Shown: one piece after another, positions 34,664-42,645 of the stretch
Layout of the letters: each line of letters begins with the position of its first letter
Position numbering within the stretch: position 1 is the first letter of the stretch
NCBI GenBank assembly: GCA_910588465.1
Contig: CAJUOP010000011.1
Location: forward strand, 5,169-69,168
Length of the DNA: 64,000 bases
Reading direction: 5' to 3'
Source: an uncultured Christensenellaceae bacterium
GTDB lineage: Bacteria; Bacillota; Clostridia; Christensenellales; Borkfalkiaceae
Program-made: the position numbers and the translations under genes
The notes under the pieces: model-generated
Seen by the model: only the letters and a program-made list of their open reading frames with translations
The model's database searches: none
Told to the model about the DNA's origin: nothing

Positions 34664-34686
34664 GCACCCTTATGCACCCAAAAATA
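34664..34686 (+). repeat. Left copy of the end motif GCACCC-N2-ATGCACCC
   Basis: The 23-bp motif (GCACCC, TT, ATGCACCC, A-run, TA) recurs in the same orientation at 63918-63939 with only the two spacer bases changed and one A fewer. The two copies enclose the low-GC region and are candidate attachment or integrase arm sites. Confidence 0.5.
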
Positions 34687-34703
34687 GCGTGCCGTCTTTT
34701 TTC

Positions 34704-36047
34704 TTAATATTCGCGAATCAAAAAAGCAAGATAATGCGGAAGAAATAAAATGTTTCCGACCTGTGTGATATTGCCATCTCGAATTTTAATGGCGCTGTCA
34801 ACATGATAGTGCTCGTACTCTCCGAGCACGGTACTCAGAGATTTTGCTCTGCCGTTTTCCGCTTTTACCTCAATTAAAGTACATTTGCCATGATATCTTG
34901 TAACGAAATCTATTTCAAGCCCGCTGTCTTTATGAAAATAATACAACTTGCGGCTCATCTTTGAAAATGCATCCGCAACGATATTTTCATAAATTGCTCC
35001 TTTATAAATCAAGAGATTGCCGTTCAAAATATCCGCCTGCGTTCCGTCTTCAAGCATAGCAACGAATAAACCGCTGTCCTGCATATACACCTTGAAGATA
35101 TCTTCGTATTTATTGCCTTCCAACGGCAATTCGGTGGTAGAAAGATTATAGCAACGGCTAATAATGCCTGCGTCCTCTAACCATTGCAACGCGCGTTTGA
35201 AATCATCGTTCTTTCCCCGTTCTTTAATTTTAGAAAACTGAAACTTTTTGTTTTCCTTTGAAAGCTGACTCGGAATAGAATTGAACACGGCAAGGATTGC
35301 GGCAAGCTCTTTTTCGTCAACATACAGAGAGTTGTCGTCTTTGAGATGTCTGCCAAAATCGTCCCGATAAGATTCGAGGATATTGCGCTGCAATCTCAAA
35401 ACCCTGTTCAAATCACCCGTTTCAGTAAAAGCCTGCACGACTTCGGGCATTCCTCCGACACAGATATATTTGCGGAACAGTTCGCTAAGCCTTGCGTGCG
35501 TTGCGGGAAGAACCTCTTTGCGTTCGTTAAAACAAATCTGCAAATCTTCAACAACGCTTTCGGAAATGTCGTTTGCCCACAAAAATTCCTCAAAGTCCAT
35601 GGGCTTCATATAAATTACTTCTTCATATCCTACGGGAACGGCATTATCGCTCTTTTGGCTGTAACCCTTTATCCCTAATAGCGAACCAGTGCAGATAACA
35701 TCGTATCTGCCGTCCTCGTAAAAATATTTCAAGGACGAGCGGGCATTAGGACAATCCTGCACCTCATCGAAAATTAGTAGCGTTTTATGGGGAATAGCAT
35801 TTGCATTCGGGATATTTGCGGTGATTTGGCTGATAATATCATTTACGATAAACGATCTGTCAAAAATAGAACGCAATTCCCGATTTTTCCGAAAATCAAG
35901 ATAAATCACATTTGAGTAGTTTTCCTCGGCAAACTTTTTAACGATATACGTCTTTCCGACTTGCCTCAGTCCCTTTACCACGAGGGGCTTTTTGTTTTCC
36001 GTATTTTTCCAACTTAATAATTCATCGTAAATCTTTCTTTTTAACAT
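34704..36047 (-). CDS. AAA ATPase with DUF4143 domain
   Basis: The 447-aa protein starts at ATG 36047 after GAGGA. It has Walker A GLRQVGKT (residues 26-33), Walker B LLIFDEVQD, a DUF4143 winged-helix part and a C-terminal PD-(D/E)xK-like motif (EIDFVTRYHG..LIEVKAENG). Such ATPases are common cargo and often stand alone; their role is unresolved, and some are proposed to act in defence or DNA transactions. It is the first gene inside the left end of the element and is clearly less GC-rich than the uxu region. Confidence 0.9.
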   Translation of the reverse strand: MLKRKIYDELLSWKNTENKKPLVVKGLRQVGKTYIVKKFAEENYSNVIYLDFRKNRELRSIFDRSFIVNDIISQITANIPNANAIPHKTLLIFDEVQDCPNARSSLKYFYEDGRYDVICTGSLLGIKGYSQKSDNAVPVGYEEVIYMKPMDFEEFLWANDISESVVEDLQICFNERKEVLPATHARLSELFRKYICVGGMPEVVQAFTETGDLNRVLRLQRNILESYRDDFGRHLKDDNSLYVDEKELAAILAVFNSIPSQLSKENKKFQFSKIKERGKNDDFKRALQWLEDAGIISRCYNLSTTELPLEGNKYEDIFKVYMQDSGLFVAMLEDGTQADILNGNLLIYKGAIYENIVADAFSKMSRKLYYFHKDSGLEIDFVTRYHGKCTLIEVKAENGRAKSLSTVLGEYEHYHVDSAIKIRDGNITQVGNILFLPHYLAFLIREY

Positions 36048-36529
36048 AGAAGAATTCCTCACAACAACATTATAACCGACGATTATAAAAAAATCAAGGG
36101 AATTATATATTTAATCTGTAAATTTTTCAAGCGAATTATAAGTAAAAACCGTCAAAAACTCAAATTAATATCGTTCTTTAGTAATTTCCATAACGCTATT
36201 TCCTATTTAACACGATGTTATCAACACCTCCATATTTTTCCTTTCGGGAAACCTGTTGTAGCACAGTTCTCGAAAAAATAAACGGCGGAGAAAAATAATC
36301 GCTACCCGCCGTTAAATCCAAATTTTTTGGTATTATTCACAAAGTCGAACTTGAAAAAAGTTTGGCTTTTTCTTATTTGAGTTGCAATTATTTTTCCCGT
36401 CCCAACGAACAACAATCGCAATTCCGTTGATTTTTTCATTACGAAAAGAAGCATAAAACTTCCACCCCGAACAGTGCTACGGTTTTTTTAACCCGAAAGG
36501 GAAAATAAAAAAATTCGGAGGTAATAAAG
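36048..36529. other. Intergenic region at the left of the accessory cluster
   Basis: This 480-bp AT-rich divergent gap holds the upstream regions of the DUF4143 gene (minus) and the accessory cluster (plus). A weak hairpin (ACGGCGG...CCGCCGT, about 36279-36314) is the only structure I see; no convincing promoter pair or RNA gene. Confidence 0.4.
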
Positions 36530-36832
36530 ATGCAGAAAGTGATTTACAGCGTAAGCAAAGTGAATCGGGACAAGAAGTTGAAAGGTGTAGGTTATCTGAT
36601 CGAAGGTAATCTGTTAATCCCTGCAACTTCGAGCAAGGGCAATCCGTACATACGGATATTCGAGGACGTGACAAAACACTGCCACGCCATCGACAAGGAC
36701 AAGACGGAGTTCAAGGGGTACGTTACGCTCGCTTATGAAAACGTCAACATCTTCAACAAAGAGAAAGACCGTTACGAAACATTGGACTACGTAGAAACGA
36801 CGTACTACGTATGGTTCAAGTTCGCAAAATGA
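36530..36832 (+). CDS. Hypothetical accessory protein, 100 aa
   Basis: Not recognised. A CGGAGG site precedes ATG 36530. The protein is beta-rich and basic with no signal peptide or membrane span. It is first in a run of closely spaced, same-strand small genes (36.5-43.6 kb) that ends in PcfK/PcfJ, so it is probably part of one long transcript. Confidence 0.75.
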   Translation: MQKVIYSVSKVNRDKKLKGVGYLIEGNLLIPATSSKGNPYIRIFEDVTKHCHAIDKDKTEFKGYVTLAYENVNIFNKEKDRYETLDYVETTYYVWFKFAK

Positions 36833-36845
36833 GGAGGAAAAGATA

Positions 36846-36962
36846 ATGAGTATTTGCGATACCTGCGTATTAAATGGAAGGTGCGACGGCAGATGCGGCG
36901 ATACCGATCCCCTCTTTTACGCTTTTGAAGAAGAAAACGATTATTATGAAAACAATTTATGA
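36846..36962 (+). CDS. 38-aa cysteine-rich small protein
   Basis: A short gene with a strong GAGGAGG site 6 nt before ATG 36846 and stop at 36960-36962. The N-terminal half has four Cys (MSICDTCVLNGRCDGRCGD) that could bind metal; the C-terminal half is acidic and aromatic (FYAFEEENDYYENN). It lies 13 nt after the previous gene and 15 nt before the next. Function unknown. Confidence 0.6.
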   Translation: MSICDTCVLNGRCDGRCGDTDPLFYAFEEENDYYENNL

Positions 36963-36977
36963 CACGGAGGAAGATTG

Positions 36978-37220
36978 ATGAGAAACAAATATTACATGAA
37001 AGAATATCGGCATTTTAACGGCGACTATAACGTCATCTTCAATCTAATCGAGGTCAATACCGACAATCATACCGTAACGGTTGCCATCAACAACCTTGGA
37101 AAGATCACGCAGCAAACAGTCGAATTGCGAACAGAGAACGACGCGCTGTATTTTGAATACAGTGTAATGAACGACAAAATTTATATAGACGACTTTGTAA
37201 GCGTTGAAGGAGCAGAATGA
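36978..37220 (+). CDS. Hypothetical accessory protein, 80 aa
   Basis: ATG 36978 follows ACGGAGGAAG; an in-frame TTG 3 nt earlier is less likely. The sequence is predicted beta-strands, soluble, without recognisable motifs. It overlaps the next gene by 4 nt (ATGA). Confidence 0.7.
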   Translation: MRNKYYMKEYRHFNGDYNVIFNLIEVNTDNHTVTVAINNLGKITQQTVELRTENDALYFEYSVMNDKIYIDDFVSVEGAE

Positions 37221-37381
37221 GCTATCAACGCAAAACAACCGATGCTTATATCCTGCTCACAAATTACGGCTACAGCTGGGATGAAGAATTAAAAGAAATC
37301 AGACAGCAGGCAAAGGAATACGCCGCAAATACCACTGCTCAAATCAAAATCTTAAAACGCAGAATGAAAAAGGAGAAATAA
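37217..37381 (+). CDS. 54-aa helical small protein
   Basis: ATG 37217 overlaps the previous stop (ATGA) and TAA is at 37379-37381. The product starts MSYQRKTTDAYILLTNYGYS and ends in a charged, probably helical tail (ILKRRMKKEK). Coupled translation and position in the cluster support it as real; no function is apparent. Confidence 0.65.
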   Translation: MSYQRKTTDAYILLTNYGYSWDEELKEIRQQAKEYAANTTAQIKILKRRMKKEK

Positions 37382-37383
37382 CA

Positions 37384-37803
37384 ATGAACGAAAACACCAC
37401 ATTACAGGAAAGAAAATCCGTAGCAATCAAATATCTGAAACAGTTGGATATTTACAAACCCTATATCGAAGGCTTTGAAACGGACGGAAACGTTTGCTTT
37501 TATGAAAACTTCGGCGGATTTTGGATATATCAAGAACCTGAAATCGAAGTAAAAATGAAGGAAATCGAGAAGAAATACAACTGTACCGTTTACGCGGTTA
37601 CACATGAGTTTACCGACTTCGGAGAATGCTGGGACTTTTTGATCGTAAGCAACTATCCCGAAGAATGGAGAGATTTACCGTCCGCAAGAAAAAACGAGCA
37701 TTACGCTTTTGCATACGTTTGGAATAAAACGGACGACTGGTGCAGCGAGTTCGGAACGATTGCCTTGCAGAGCTTCGGCGGCGGCATCAAACGTGTCGGT
37801 TAA
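37384..37803 (+). CDS. Hypothetical accessory protein, 139 aa
   Basis: AAGGAG overlaps the end of the previous gene. A soluble alpha/beta protein with many aromatic residues (ENFGGFWIYQEPE, GECWDFLIVSNYPEEW). It resembles small DUF-type proteins of conjugative elements, but I do not recognise the family. Confidence 0.78.
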   Translation: MNENTTLQERKSVAIKYLKQLDIYKPYIEGFETDGNVCFYENFGGFWIYQEPEIEVKMKEIEKKYNCTVYAVTHEFTDFGECWDFLIVSNYPEEWRDLPSARKNEHYAFAYVWNKTDDWCSEFGTIALQSFGGGIKRVG

Positions 37804-37814
37804 GGAGGCTTGCT

Positions 37815-38126
37815 ATGAAAAACGAAGTTTATCTGATTTTATTCGACTGGTCTACGAACGATTCGGACGGAATCGAAATGTTCCTCTACTCCCGTTTCGA
37901 GGACGCGCTTGAAAAGCTCAACGAAATTATAGAAAACGAATGCAATCCCGATGTGAGTTGGGTAGGTTCGGAAGTATTCGACGAGAACAGCGACGTCAAC
38001 GAAGGCTATGAGTTGGACTGTAACACCGACGACAAAAACGCGAAAGAGCTTTATTGGCACGTCGTTGATAAAAACGATTATAACCGTCGCTCATTCATAA
38101 ACTTGTTCAAAAAAGAAATTCAATAA
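37815..38126 (+). CDS. Hypothetical acidic protein, 103 aa
   Basis: ATG 37815 was chosen because AAGGAGG lies 8 nt upstream; the frame is open from 37740 but would overlap the previous gene. The protein is strongly acidic (many Asp/Glu, VGSEVFDENSDVNEGYE), reminiscent of DNA-mimic or small regulatory proteins of mobile elements, without a firm family match. Confidence 0.72.
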   Translation: MKNEVYLILFDWSTNDSDGIEMFLYSRFEDALEKLNEIIENECNPDVSWVGSEVFDENSDVNEGYELDCNTDDKNAKELYWHVVDKNDYNRRSFINLFKKEIQ

Positions 38127-38138
38127 AGGATCAAAATT

Positions 38139-38369
38139 ATGAAAAACACGAAAGAAATGCACGCGCTTATCACCGCCGTTTACTGCATCAACAAGACGAA
38201 CGGCAACGAGGATAAAGATATTACCAACCTTTGCAGATATATTTTTCTGCACTGCTTAAATGGTAATCCAAATATGCTTAGGAGGAAACACAATTCCAAA
38301 AATATATGGAGGATAAAAACTTATGAACGCATACCAACAGTTAAAAGACCGACAGCAAAAAGAATTTAA
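38139..38369 (+). CDS. Doubtful small protein, possibly with degraded 3' end
   Basis: ATG 38139 starts a 76-aa frame whose first 45 residues look normal (MHALITAVYCINKTNGNEDK). The last 30 residues read through the ribosome-binding sites of the next gene and overlap its start by 47 nt. AGGAGG sites at about 38281 and 38305 suggest that a gene boundary was lost here by mutation. Reality of the C-terminus is uncertain. Confidence 0.4.
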   Translation: MKNTKEMHALITAVYCINKTNGNEDKDITNLCRYIFLHCLNGNPNMLRRKHNSKNIWRIKTYERIPTVKRPTAKRI

Positions 38370-38760
38370 CGCCTTCCCGCTCGGAGCGGCTTTCAGCAAA
38401 GAACTGTTTGAAAAAATGATGCAAGGCTGGGACTTGACGGTAAACGATACCGATAAGATATGTTCCATCGGTTACGGCTGCTTTATCCGCAAAAGCGACA
38501 AAGAGCGTTTTCTCGAAATGAACGCCCGTTTCAAAAAAGAAATGCAGGACGCGATAGCCGCAGATAAGACGGGCAACGGATTCATCCGCGATATGTTCCT
38601 CTATGAGCTCGCTAATCACGAATACTGCATTACATACGATTACGAGGAAACGTTCGACGCGCTCGGTCTCACTGAAGAACAGGTATATGCAGACAAACGG
38701 CTTTTACACGGCTTGGAAAAAGCTCGTAAAAAATACTTGAAAAACAGCAACGATTATTAA
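38323..38760 (+). CDS. Conserved accessory protein of mobile elements, 145 aa
   Basis: ATG 38323 follows GGAGGATAAAAACTT. The N-terminus LKDRQQKEFNAFPLGAAFS and the middle IGYGCFIRKSDKERFLEM look like a conserved small family found beside PcfK/PcfJ genes in gut Bacillota elements (DUF7659-like, from memory and not verified). It is soluble, with a helical, charged C-terminus. Function unknown. Confidence 0.78.
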   Translation: MNAYQQLKDRQQKEFNAFPLGAAFSKELFEKMMQGWDLTVNDTDKICSIGYGCFIRKSDKERFLEMNARFKKEMQDAIAADKTGNGFIRDMFLYELANHEYCITYDYEETFDALGLTEEQVYADKRLLHGLEKARKKYLKNSNDY

Positions 38761-38776
38761 ACGGAGGAAGAAATTT

Positions 38777-38974
38777 ATGACGCCCTATAAAACACAAGCA
38801 CATATTAACTCGCTCGGCGGGAAGACGGACGAGATCACCGTCCTTGAAAAAATCGAGGACGCCCGCCAGCCCTACTATATCGTTGAATATCGCGGTGTGA
38901 GATGTACCGCGATTTTTAATTGGTATAACTGCACCTACTATGCAGACGACGTTTACGGGAGGATTTCGGCATGA
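38777..38974 (+). CDS. Hypothetical accessory protein, 65 aa
   Basis: ACGGAGG precedes ATG 38777. A small beta-strand-rich protein (YIVEYRGVRCTAIFNWYNC). It overlaps the next gene by 4 nt. Function unknown. Confidence 0.7.
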   Translation: MTPYKTQAHINSLGGKTDEITVLEKIEDARQPYYIVEYRGVRCTAIFNWYNCTYYADDVYGRISA

Positions 38975-39405
38975 AGAAAGAAAACCGTCAATACTGTTTG
39001 AATATTGCGCAGGAGTTGGAAGCAATCGCAGACGGCGACATTTGCAAATGCCCCCACTGCCTTGAAAACTTCCGTTTGAGCGACGCGGAAGAAACCTTCG
39101 ACGAGGACGACGAACCCGTTTATGCCTGCACATTCTGCGGCGGGAATACCCGCGAGGACGAATTAGAAAAAATCACCGTGTACGACTACTTTGCGAATTG
39201 CTATGATATGGAATTCGTGATAAGCGCAGACAAGGAATATAAAGGCATCCGTATCTGGGTAGCCGTAGGCGGTCCGTCCGTTTGGGTAGATACGACGGGA
39301 AAGACGGTAAAGCTCGCATGGTGGGGCGAACGGGCGGATTGTGATCTCTACTCGGACGCCTGCGCGCTTGTAGACAAATACGGCGAGGAAATGTACGCGG
39401 CATGA
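38971..39405 (+). CDS. Zinc-ribbon accessory protein, 144 aa
   Basis: Two CxxC pairs (CKCPHC near residue 26 and CTFCGG near 52) form a probable zinc ribbon. About 90 residues follow with a beta-sandwich-like pattern (GIRIWVAVGGPSVWVDT). It overlaps both neighbours by 4 nt, so it belongs to the coupled cluster. Zinc ribbons of this kind suggest nucleic-acid or protein binding; no specific role is known. Confidence 0.78.
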   Translation: MKKENRQYCLNIAQELEAIADGDICKCPHCLENFRLSDAEETFDEDDEPVYACTFCGGNTREDELEKITVYDYFANCYDMEFVISADKEYKGIRIWVAVGGPSVWVDTTGKTVKLAWWGERADCDLYSDACALVDKYGEEMYAA

Positions 39406-39638
39406 AACATTACGGTTACAAAGTCTGCTATAAAATATTAGACGGCAACGCGGTTAAAATGTATGCCGTAACAAATACATACGATCTTGCCGTTTGGCAC
39501 GTCCGTTGGTATCAACGTGAGCCGCCCGATGACAGCGAAACGAAACTACCTATTCTCAACGCAAAATGGTTGATTATCCCCGTAAAAACTTATCACGAAT
39601 ACCGTCGGTTGTGGCGCGATTGCCCGTTCGATCCGTAG
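39402..39638 (+). CDS. Hypothetical protein, 78 aa, last gene before a terminator
   Basis: ATG 39402 overlaps the previous stop (ATGA). A small basic protein rich in Tyr and Trp. Its final codons and TAG lie within a terminator hairpin (39622-39659), so the gene end doubles as RNA structure. Confidence 0.7.
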   Translation: MKHYGYKVCYKILDGNAVKMYAVTNTYDLAVWHVRWYQREPPDDSETKLPILNAKWLIIPVKTYHEYRRLWRDCPFDP

Positions 39639-39659
39639 AAGGATTGAACGGGCTTTTTT
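39622..39659 (+). terminator. Terminator overlapping the stop codon of the preceding gene
   Basis: The stem GCCCGTTC/GAACGGGC (39622-39629 with 39646-39653) is extended by ATCC/GGAT and followed by TTTTTT. It separates the small-gene cluster from the PcfK/PcfJ operon. Confidence 0.85.
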
Positions 39660-39691
39660 ACTTTTCAAACAAAAAAACAGGAGCATAAAAA

Positions 39692-39898
39692 ATGAAAATC
39701 TCAATCGAAAAACTTTATTATCTCTGCAACAAATACCAATGGTACACGAACGGCGACCGCTTTCAATACGACCTGCTGTTCCAAGAATGTAAAAACGGCG
39801 CGTCCCTCGAACGGCTGGCATTGTTCGTCTACGTCTGTTCGCGCGGGTACTCCGAGCAGGATATTTTGAAAATCTTACAAAAGGAGGCAGACGTCTAA
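39692..39898 (+). CDS. Hypothetical protein, 68 aa, upstream of the PcfK gene
   Basis: ATG 39692 opens a short helical protein (LYYLCNKYQWYTNGDRFQYDLLF ... GYSEQDILKILQKEADV). It overlaps the PcfK-MutS gene by one base (TAATG). Its size and position just before pcfK are typical of these elements; the function is unknown. Confidence 0.75.
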   Translation: MKISIEKLYYLCNKYQWYTNGDRFQYDLLFQECKNGASLERLALFVYVCSRGYSEQDILKILQKEADV

Positions 39899-40992
39899 TG
39901 ACACTCAATCTAACCGCAACGGGCAAGCCGCAGGAACTGATCCTTGCATACTTACAGGAAAACGCGAGCGACGTTTTGGCGGATAAAATCAACAACGGCG
40001 TCCGCATCGCGAAAGACGGAAAGACGCTTTTCAACAAAAAGACGTTGGACGGATTTATGAAATATGCGTCGGACGAAACAAGAAAGTTAGCCGAAAAAGG
40101 TGCTAATTCGGCTTGCGTGGAGGATTCGGTCGTTTACGGCTGGGCGATTCATTACTTCGAGGAAGAAAGTATCGAAGGCAAGCTCTACAACGAGGACGGC
40201 ACGGAATACGCGTCGCCGAAACCCGTTAAAAAGACGACCGCCCCTACCGTTCCCTACACTGCCCCGAAACCCAAATCCGAACCGCAGCTTTCCTTATTCG
40301 ATATGTTGGGAACGCAGAACAAAGAAGAACCTGTGCCCGCCGTTGTACCCGTCCAACACGACGACGAAAATGACAATGACGACGAACCCACCGAGGAAGA
40401 AATTGCCGAGGTCATGGAACGGGAACAAGAAGATCAGCAAATCGCTCCCCCTCTGCCGCCTGTTCAACCGCGTCCTTCAGAATGGTACGAACGCTATCTA
40501 TCCGTAAAAGCAAAAAACAAGGACAGCATTTTGTTTTACCGTCTCGGTGATTTTTATGAAATGTTCGGGAATGACGCACGCACCTGCGCAGACGTTCTCG
40601 ATCTTACCTTAACGGGCAGAGATTGCGGACTGAAAGAGCGCGTTCCCATGGCGGGCCTCCCCTTTCATGCGGCGGACGCCTATATCGCAAAATTAGTCAA
40701 CTGCGGCTATAAAGTTACCGTTGCGGAACAAATCAACGGCGAGCTTCGGGAAAGAACGATCGACCCGCCCGCCGAAGAATTGAACGTAGACGAGGAGACC
40801 GGCGAAATCCTTCCCATAGAGGAAATGCGCAAATTCGACGGCGATATCGAAGAAGCAGAAATACTTGCTACGCGAACGTTACCGCCCGACGACGAAGACG
40901 ACGATTTTCCGCCCCTCGACGCTAAAGCATACGATCCCGAAGCGCTCTCTATTTTGGACGAGCTGTTCGGCAATTTAATGATTTTGAGGTGA
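39898..40992 (+). CDS. PcfK-like (AcrIIA9-family) protein fused to a MutS mismatch-recognition domain
   Basis: The 364-aa protein has an N-terminal PcfK-like domain (about 1-110, LTATGKPQELILAYLQENASD), an acidic linker with a SLFDMLG segment (about 125-190) and a C-terminal domain that follows MutS domain I closely (about 195-290): DSILFYRLGDFYEMFGNDA, LDLTLTGRD and PMAGLPFHAADAYIAKLV. The Phe-x-Glu mismatch-wedge residues are Phe219 and Glu221. There is no MutS ATPase or clamp. PcfK-family proteins occur with PcfJ in conjugative plasmids, and one branch (AcrIIA9) inhibits Cas9. Whether this copy does so cannot be told. Confidence 0.88.
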   Translation: MTLNLTATGKPQELILAYLQENASDVLADKINNGVRIAKDGKTLFNKKTLDGFMKYASDETRKLAEKGANSACVEDSVVYGWAIHYFEEESIEGKLYNEDGTEYASPKPVKKTTAPTVPYTAPKPKSEPQLSLFDMLGTQNKEEPVPAVVPVQHDDENDNDDEPTEEEIAEVMEREQEDQQIAPPLPPVQPRPSEWYERYLSVKAKNKDSILFYRLGDFYEMFGNDARTCADVLDLTLTGRDCGLKERVPMAGLPFHAADAYIAKLVNCGYKVTVAEQINGELRERTIDPPAEELNVDEETGEILPIEEMRKFDGDIEEAEILATRTLPPDDEDDDFPPLDAKAYDPEALSILDELFGNLMILR

Positions 40993-40996
40993 AACG

Positions 40997-42328
40997 ATGA
41001 TAGACGAAAAATATATAAAGCCGATTCCGAACTACATAGCAAAAATGATCAGAAATAAGGACAAATACAGTTACGAAGGGCAGATCGCATTTTACGCTTA
41101 TCTAACAAAAATGAAAGGCGAACTCGTAAAGATAACCGTTGCCTGCAAGCACTATAAAAAGCAATGGTTTTGTAAACAAGTTGCCGTTCACGGCGTTTAT
41201 TCGGATAAATGTTTGGTACGGGATATGGAGTGTTTTATGATGGGCTATGCCGTAGGCTGGTACGATTTAGCATTGTCCAATAGCCGCAAAAGATACGAGG
41301 ACGGCAAATGGTATCAAGCCAATGATAAATATTACGATCCCGCGGCGGAAGTTGTCAATAGAAAATACGCTTTGAAATTCAAAGAATTCCGTTATAGCGC
41401 GTTAGACAAATATAATTATCCCGACGTTTTGAAATATCTGCGCATTTACTTACAATATCCGCAAGCAGAATACTTTATTAAAATGGGCTTGCAACACCTT
41501 GCCGAAAACAAAATGCTGTTACGAAAAGTCGGAAAGGATAAACCGTTCCGCAAGTGGCTTATACAAAACGTCAAATTGTTGCGTAACGAATACGGAAAAT
41601 ACCCTTACTTGTCGGCACAGTCAATCATGTTTGCGTATAAGCAAAATTTACCGCTTCTTGAAGGACAAGCCGTTAACAGAGCCTGTAAAGAAACGGTAAA
41701 CGATTATTCCTATGCGAATACGATTAGCAAAATTATACCAAAAAGCGAAATCGTTGATCTCGTCAAATACATAGAGAAACAGAACACAACCCTTCCGTCT
41801 TATGCGGACTATGTAAAAGCGTGCGAATATTTACAGTTGGATATGACGCTGCCGAAGAACCGTTATCCCCACGATTTCAAACGCTGGCACGATACGCGGA
41901 TAGACCAATACCATACCGCAAAGACATTGAAGGACGCCGAAGTGCGGAAAGAATTATATGCGAAATTTGCCTTGATTGCCGAAAAATACCAGCCGTTGCA
42001 AAAAGACGGCAAGGACGCTTTCGTCGTCCTGATAGCACGTTCGCCGCAAGATTTGATCCGCGAAGGCGAAGCTCTTGACCACTGCGTAGGACGCATGAAT
42101 TACGATCAAAAATTTGCCCGCGAGGAAAGCCTTATCTTCTTTGTACGGAATGCAAAAGAACCCGATACGCCGTTCGTAACAGTGGAGTATTCGCTCGAAA
42201 GGAAAAAGATATTACAGTGTTACGGCAAACACGACCACAGACCGACCGACGACGTTTTAGAGTTCGTAAACAAAAAATGGCTGCCGTTCGCTAACAGACA
42301 GTTAAAGAAATTACAAGCGGCAGCTTAA
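40997..42328 (+). CDS. PcfJ-like protein
   Basis: The 443-aa protein carries the PcfJ signature in its last third (LIREGEALDHCVGRM ... ESLIFFVRN ... PFVTVEYS). The N-terminal two thirds are helical and Tyr/Lys-rich. PcfJ proteins of enterococcal pCF10 and related elements have no established biochemical role. It begins 4 nt after the PcfK-MutS stop, so the pair is co-translated. Confidence 0.9.
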   Translation: MIDEKYIKPIPNYIAKMIRNKDKYSYEGQIAFYAYLTKMKGELVKITVACKHYKKQWFCKQVAVHGVYSDKCLVRDMECFMMGYAVGWYDLALSNSRKRYEDGKWYQANDKYYDPAAEVVNRKYALKFKEFRYSALDKYNYPDVLKYLRIYLQYPQAEYFIKMGLQHLAENKMLLRKVGKDKPFRKWLIQNVKLLRNEYGKYPYLSAQSIMFAYKQNLPLLEGQAVNRACKETVNDYSYANTISKIIPKSEIVDLVKYIEKQNTTLPSYADYVKACEYLQLDMTLPKNRYPHDFKRWHDTRIDQYHTAKTLKDAEVRKELYAKFALIAEKYQPLQKDGKDAFVVLIARSPQDLIREGEALDHCVGRMNYDQKFAREESLIFFVRNAKEPDTPFVTVEYSLERKKILQCYGKHDHRPTDDVLEFVNKKWLPFANRQLKKLQAAA

Positions 42329-42347
42329 CAATTAGGAGGAAAACATT

Positions 42348-42638
42348 ATGGATAACTATTTCAGGATCACGGGATATTTCCCCAAAAACAACGTCTGCTT
42401 TATATTGGACAGCAACGGTAAATTTCAGGCTTTGTGGGAGTTCAGCTCTTTCCTCGTAAGCAAGGGCGTCGAAATCGTAGCCGTAGGGCGGGACGAAAGA
42501 ATGTCTTACGGCAACTTCCCCCGCGCCGAATACGACACCGAGCATCTTTTCCTGCGCGCCTGCGCACAAGGCAGACCCGAAATGTCGGGGAAAATCATTA
42601 CAGTGCACGGAAAATGCTACACGGCACGAAAAAAGTGA
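42348..42638 (+). CDS. Hypothetical accessory protein, 96 aa
   Basis: TTAGGAGG precedes ATG 42348. The product is soluble (MDNYFRITGYFPKNNVCFIL; SSFLVSKGVEIVAVGRDERM) and small proteins of this type recur between PcfJ and methylase genes in related elements (from memory). Function unknown. Confidence 0.75.
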   Translation: MDNYFRITGYFPKNNVCFILDSNGKFQALWEFSSFLVSKGVEIVAVGRDERMSYGNFPRAEYDTEHLFLRACAQGRPEMSGKIITVHGKCYTARKK

Positions 42639-42645
42639 GGTCAAC

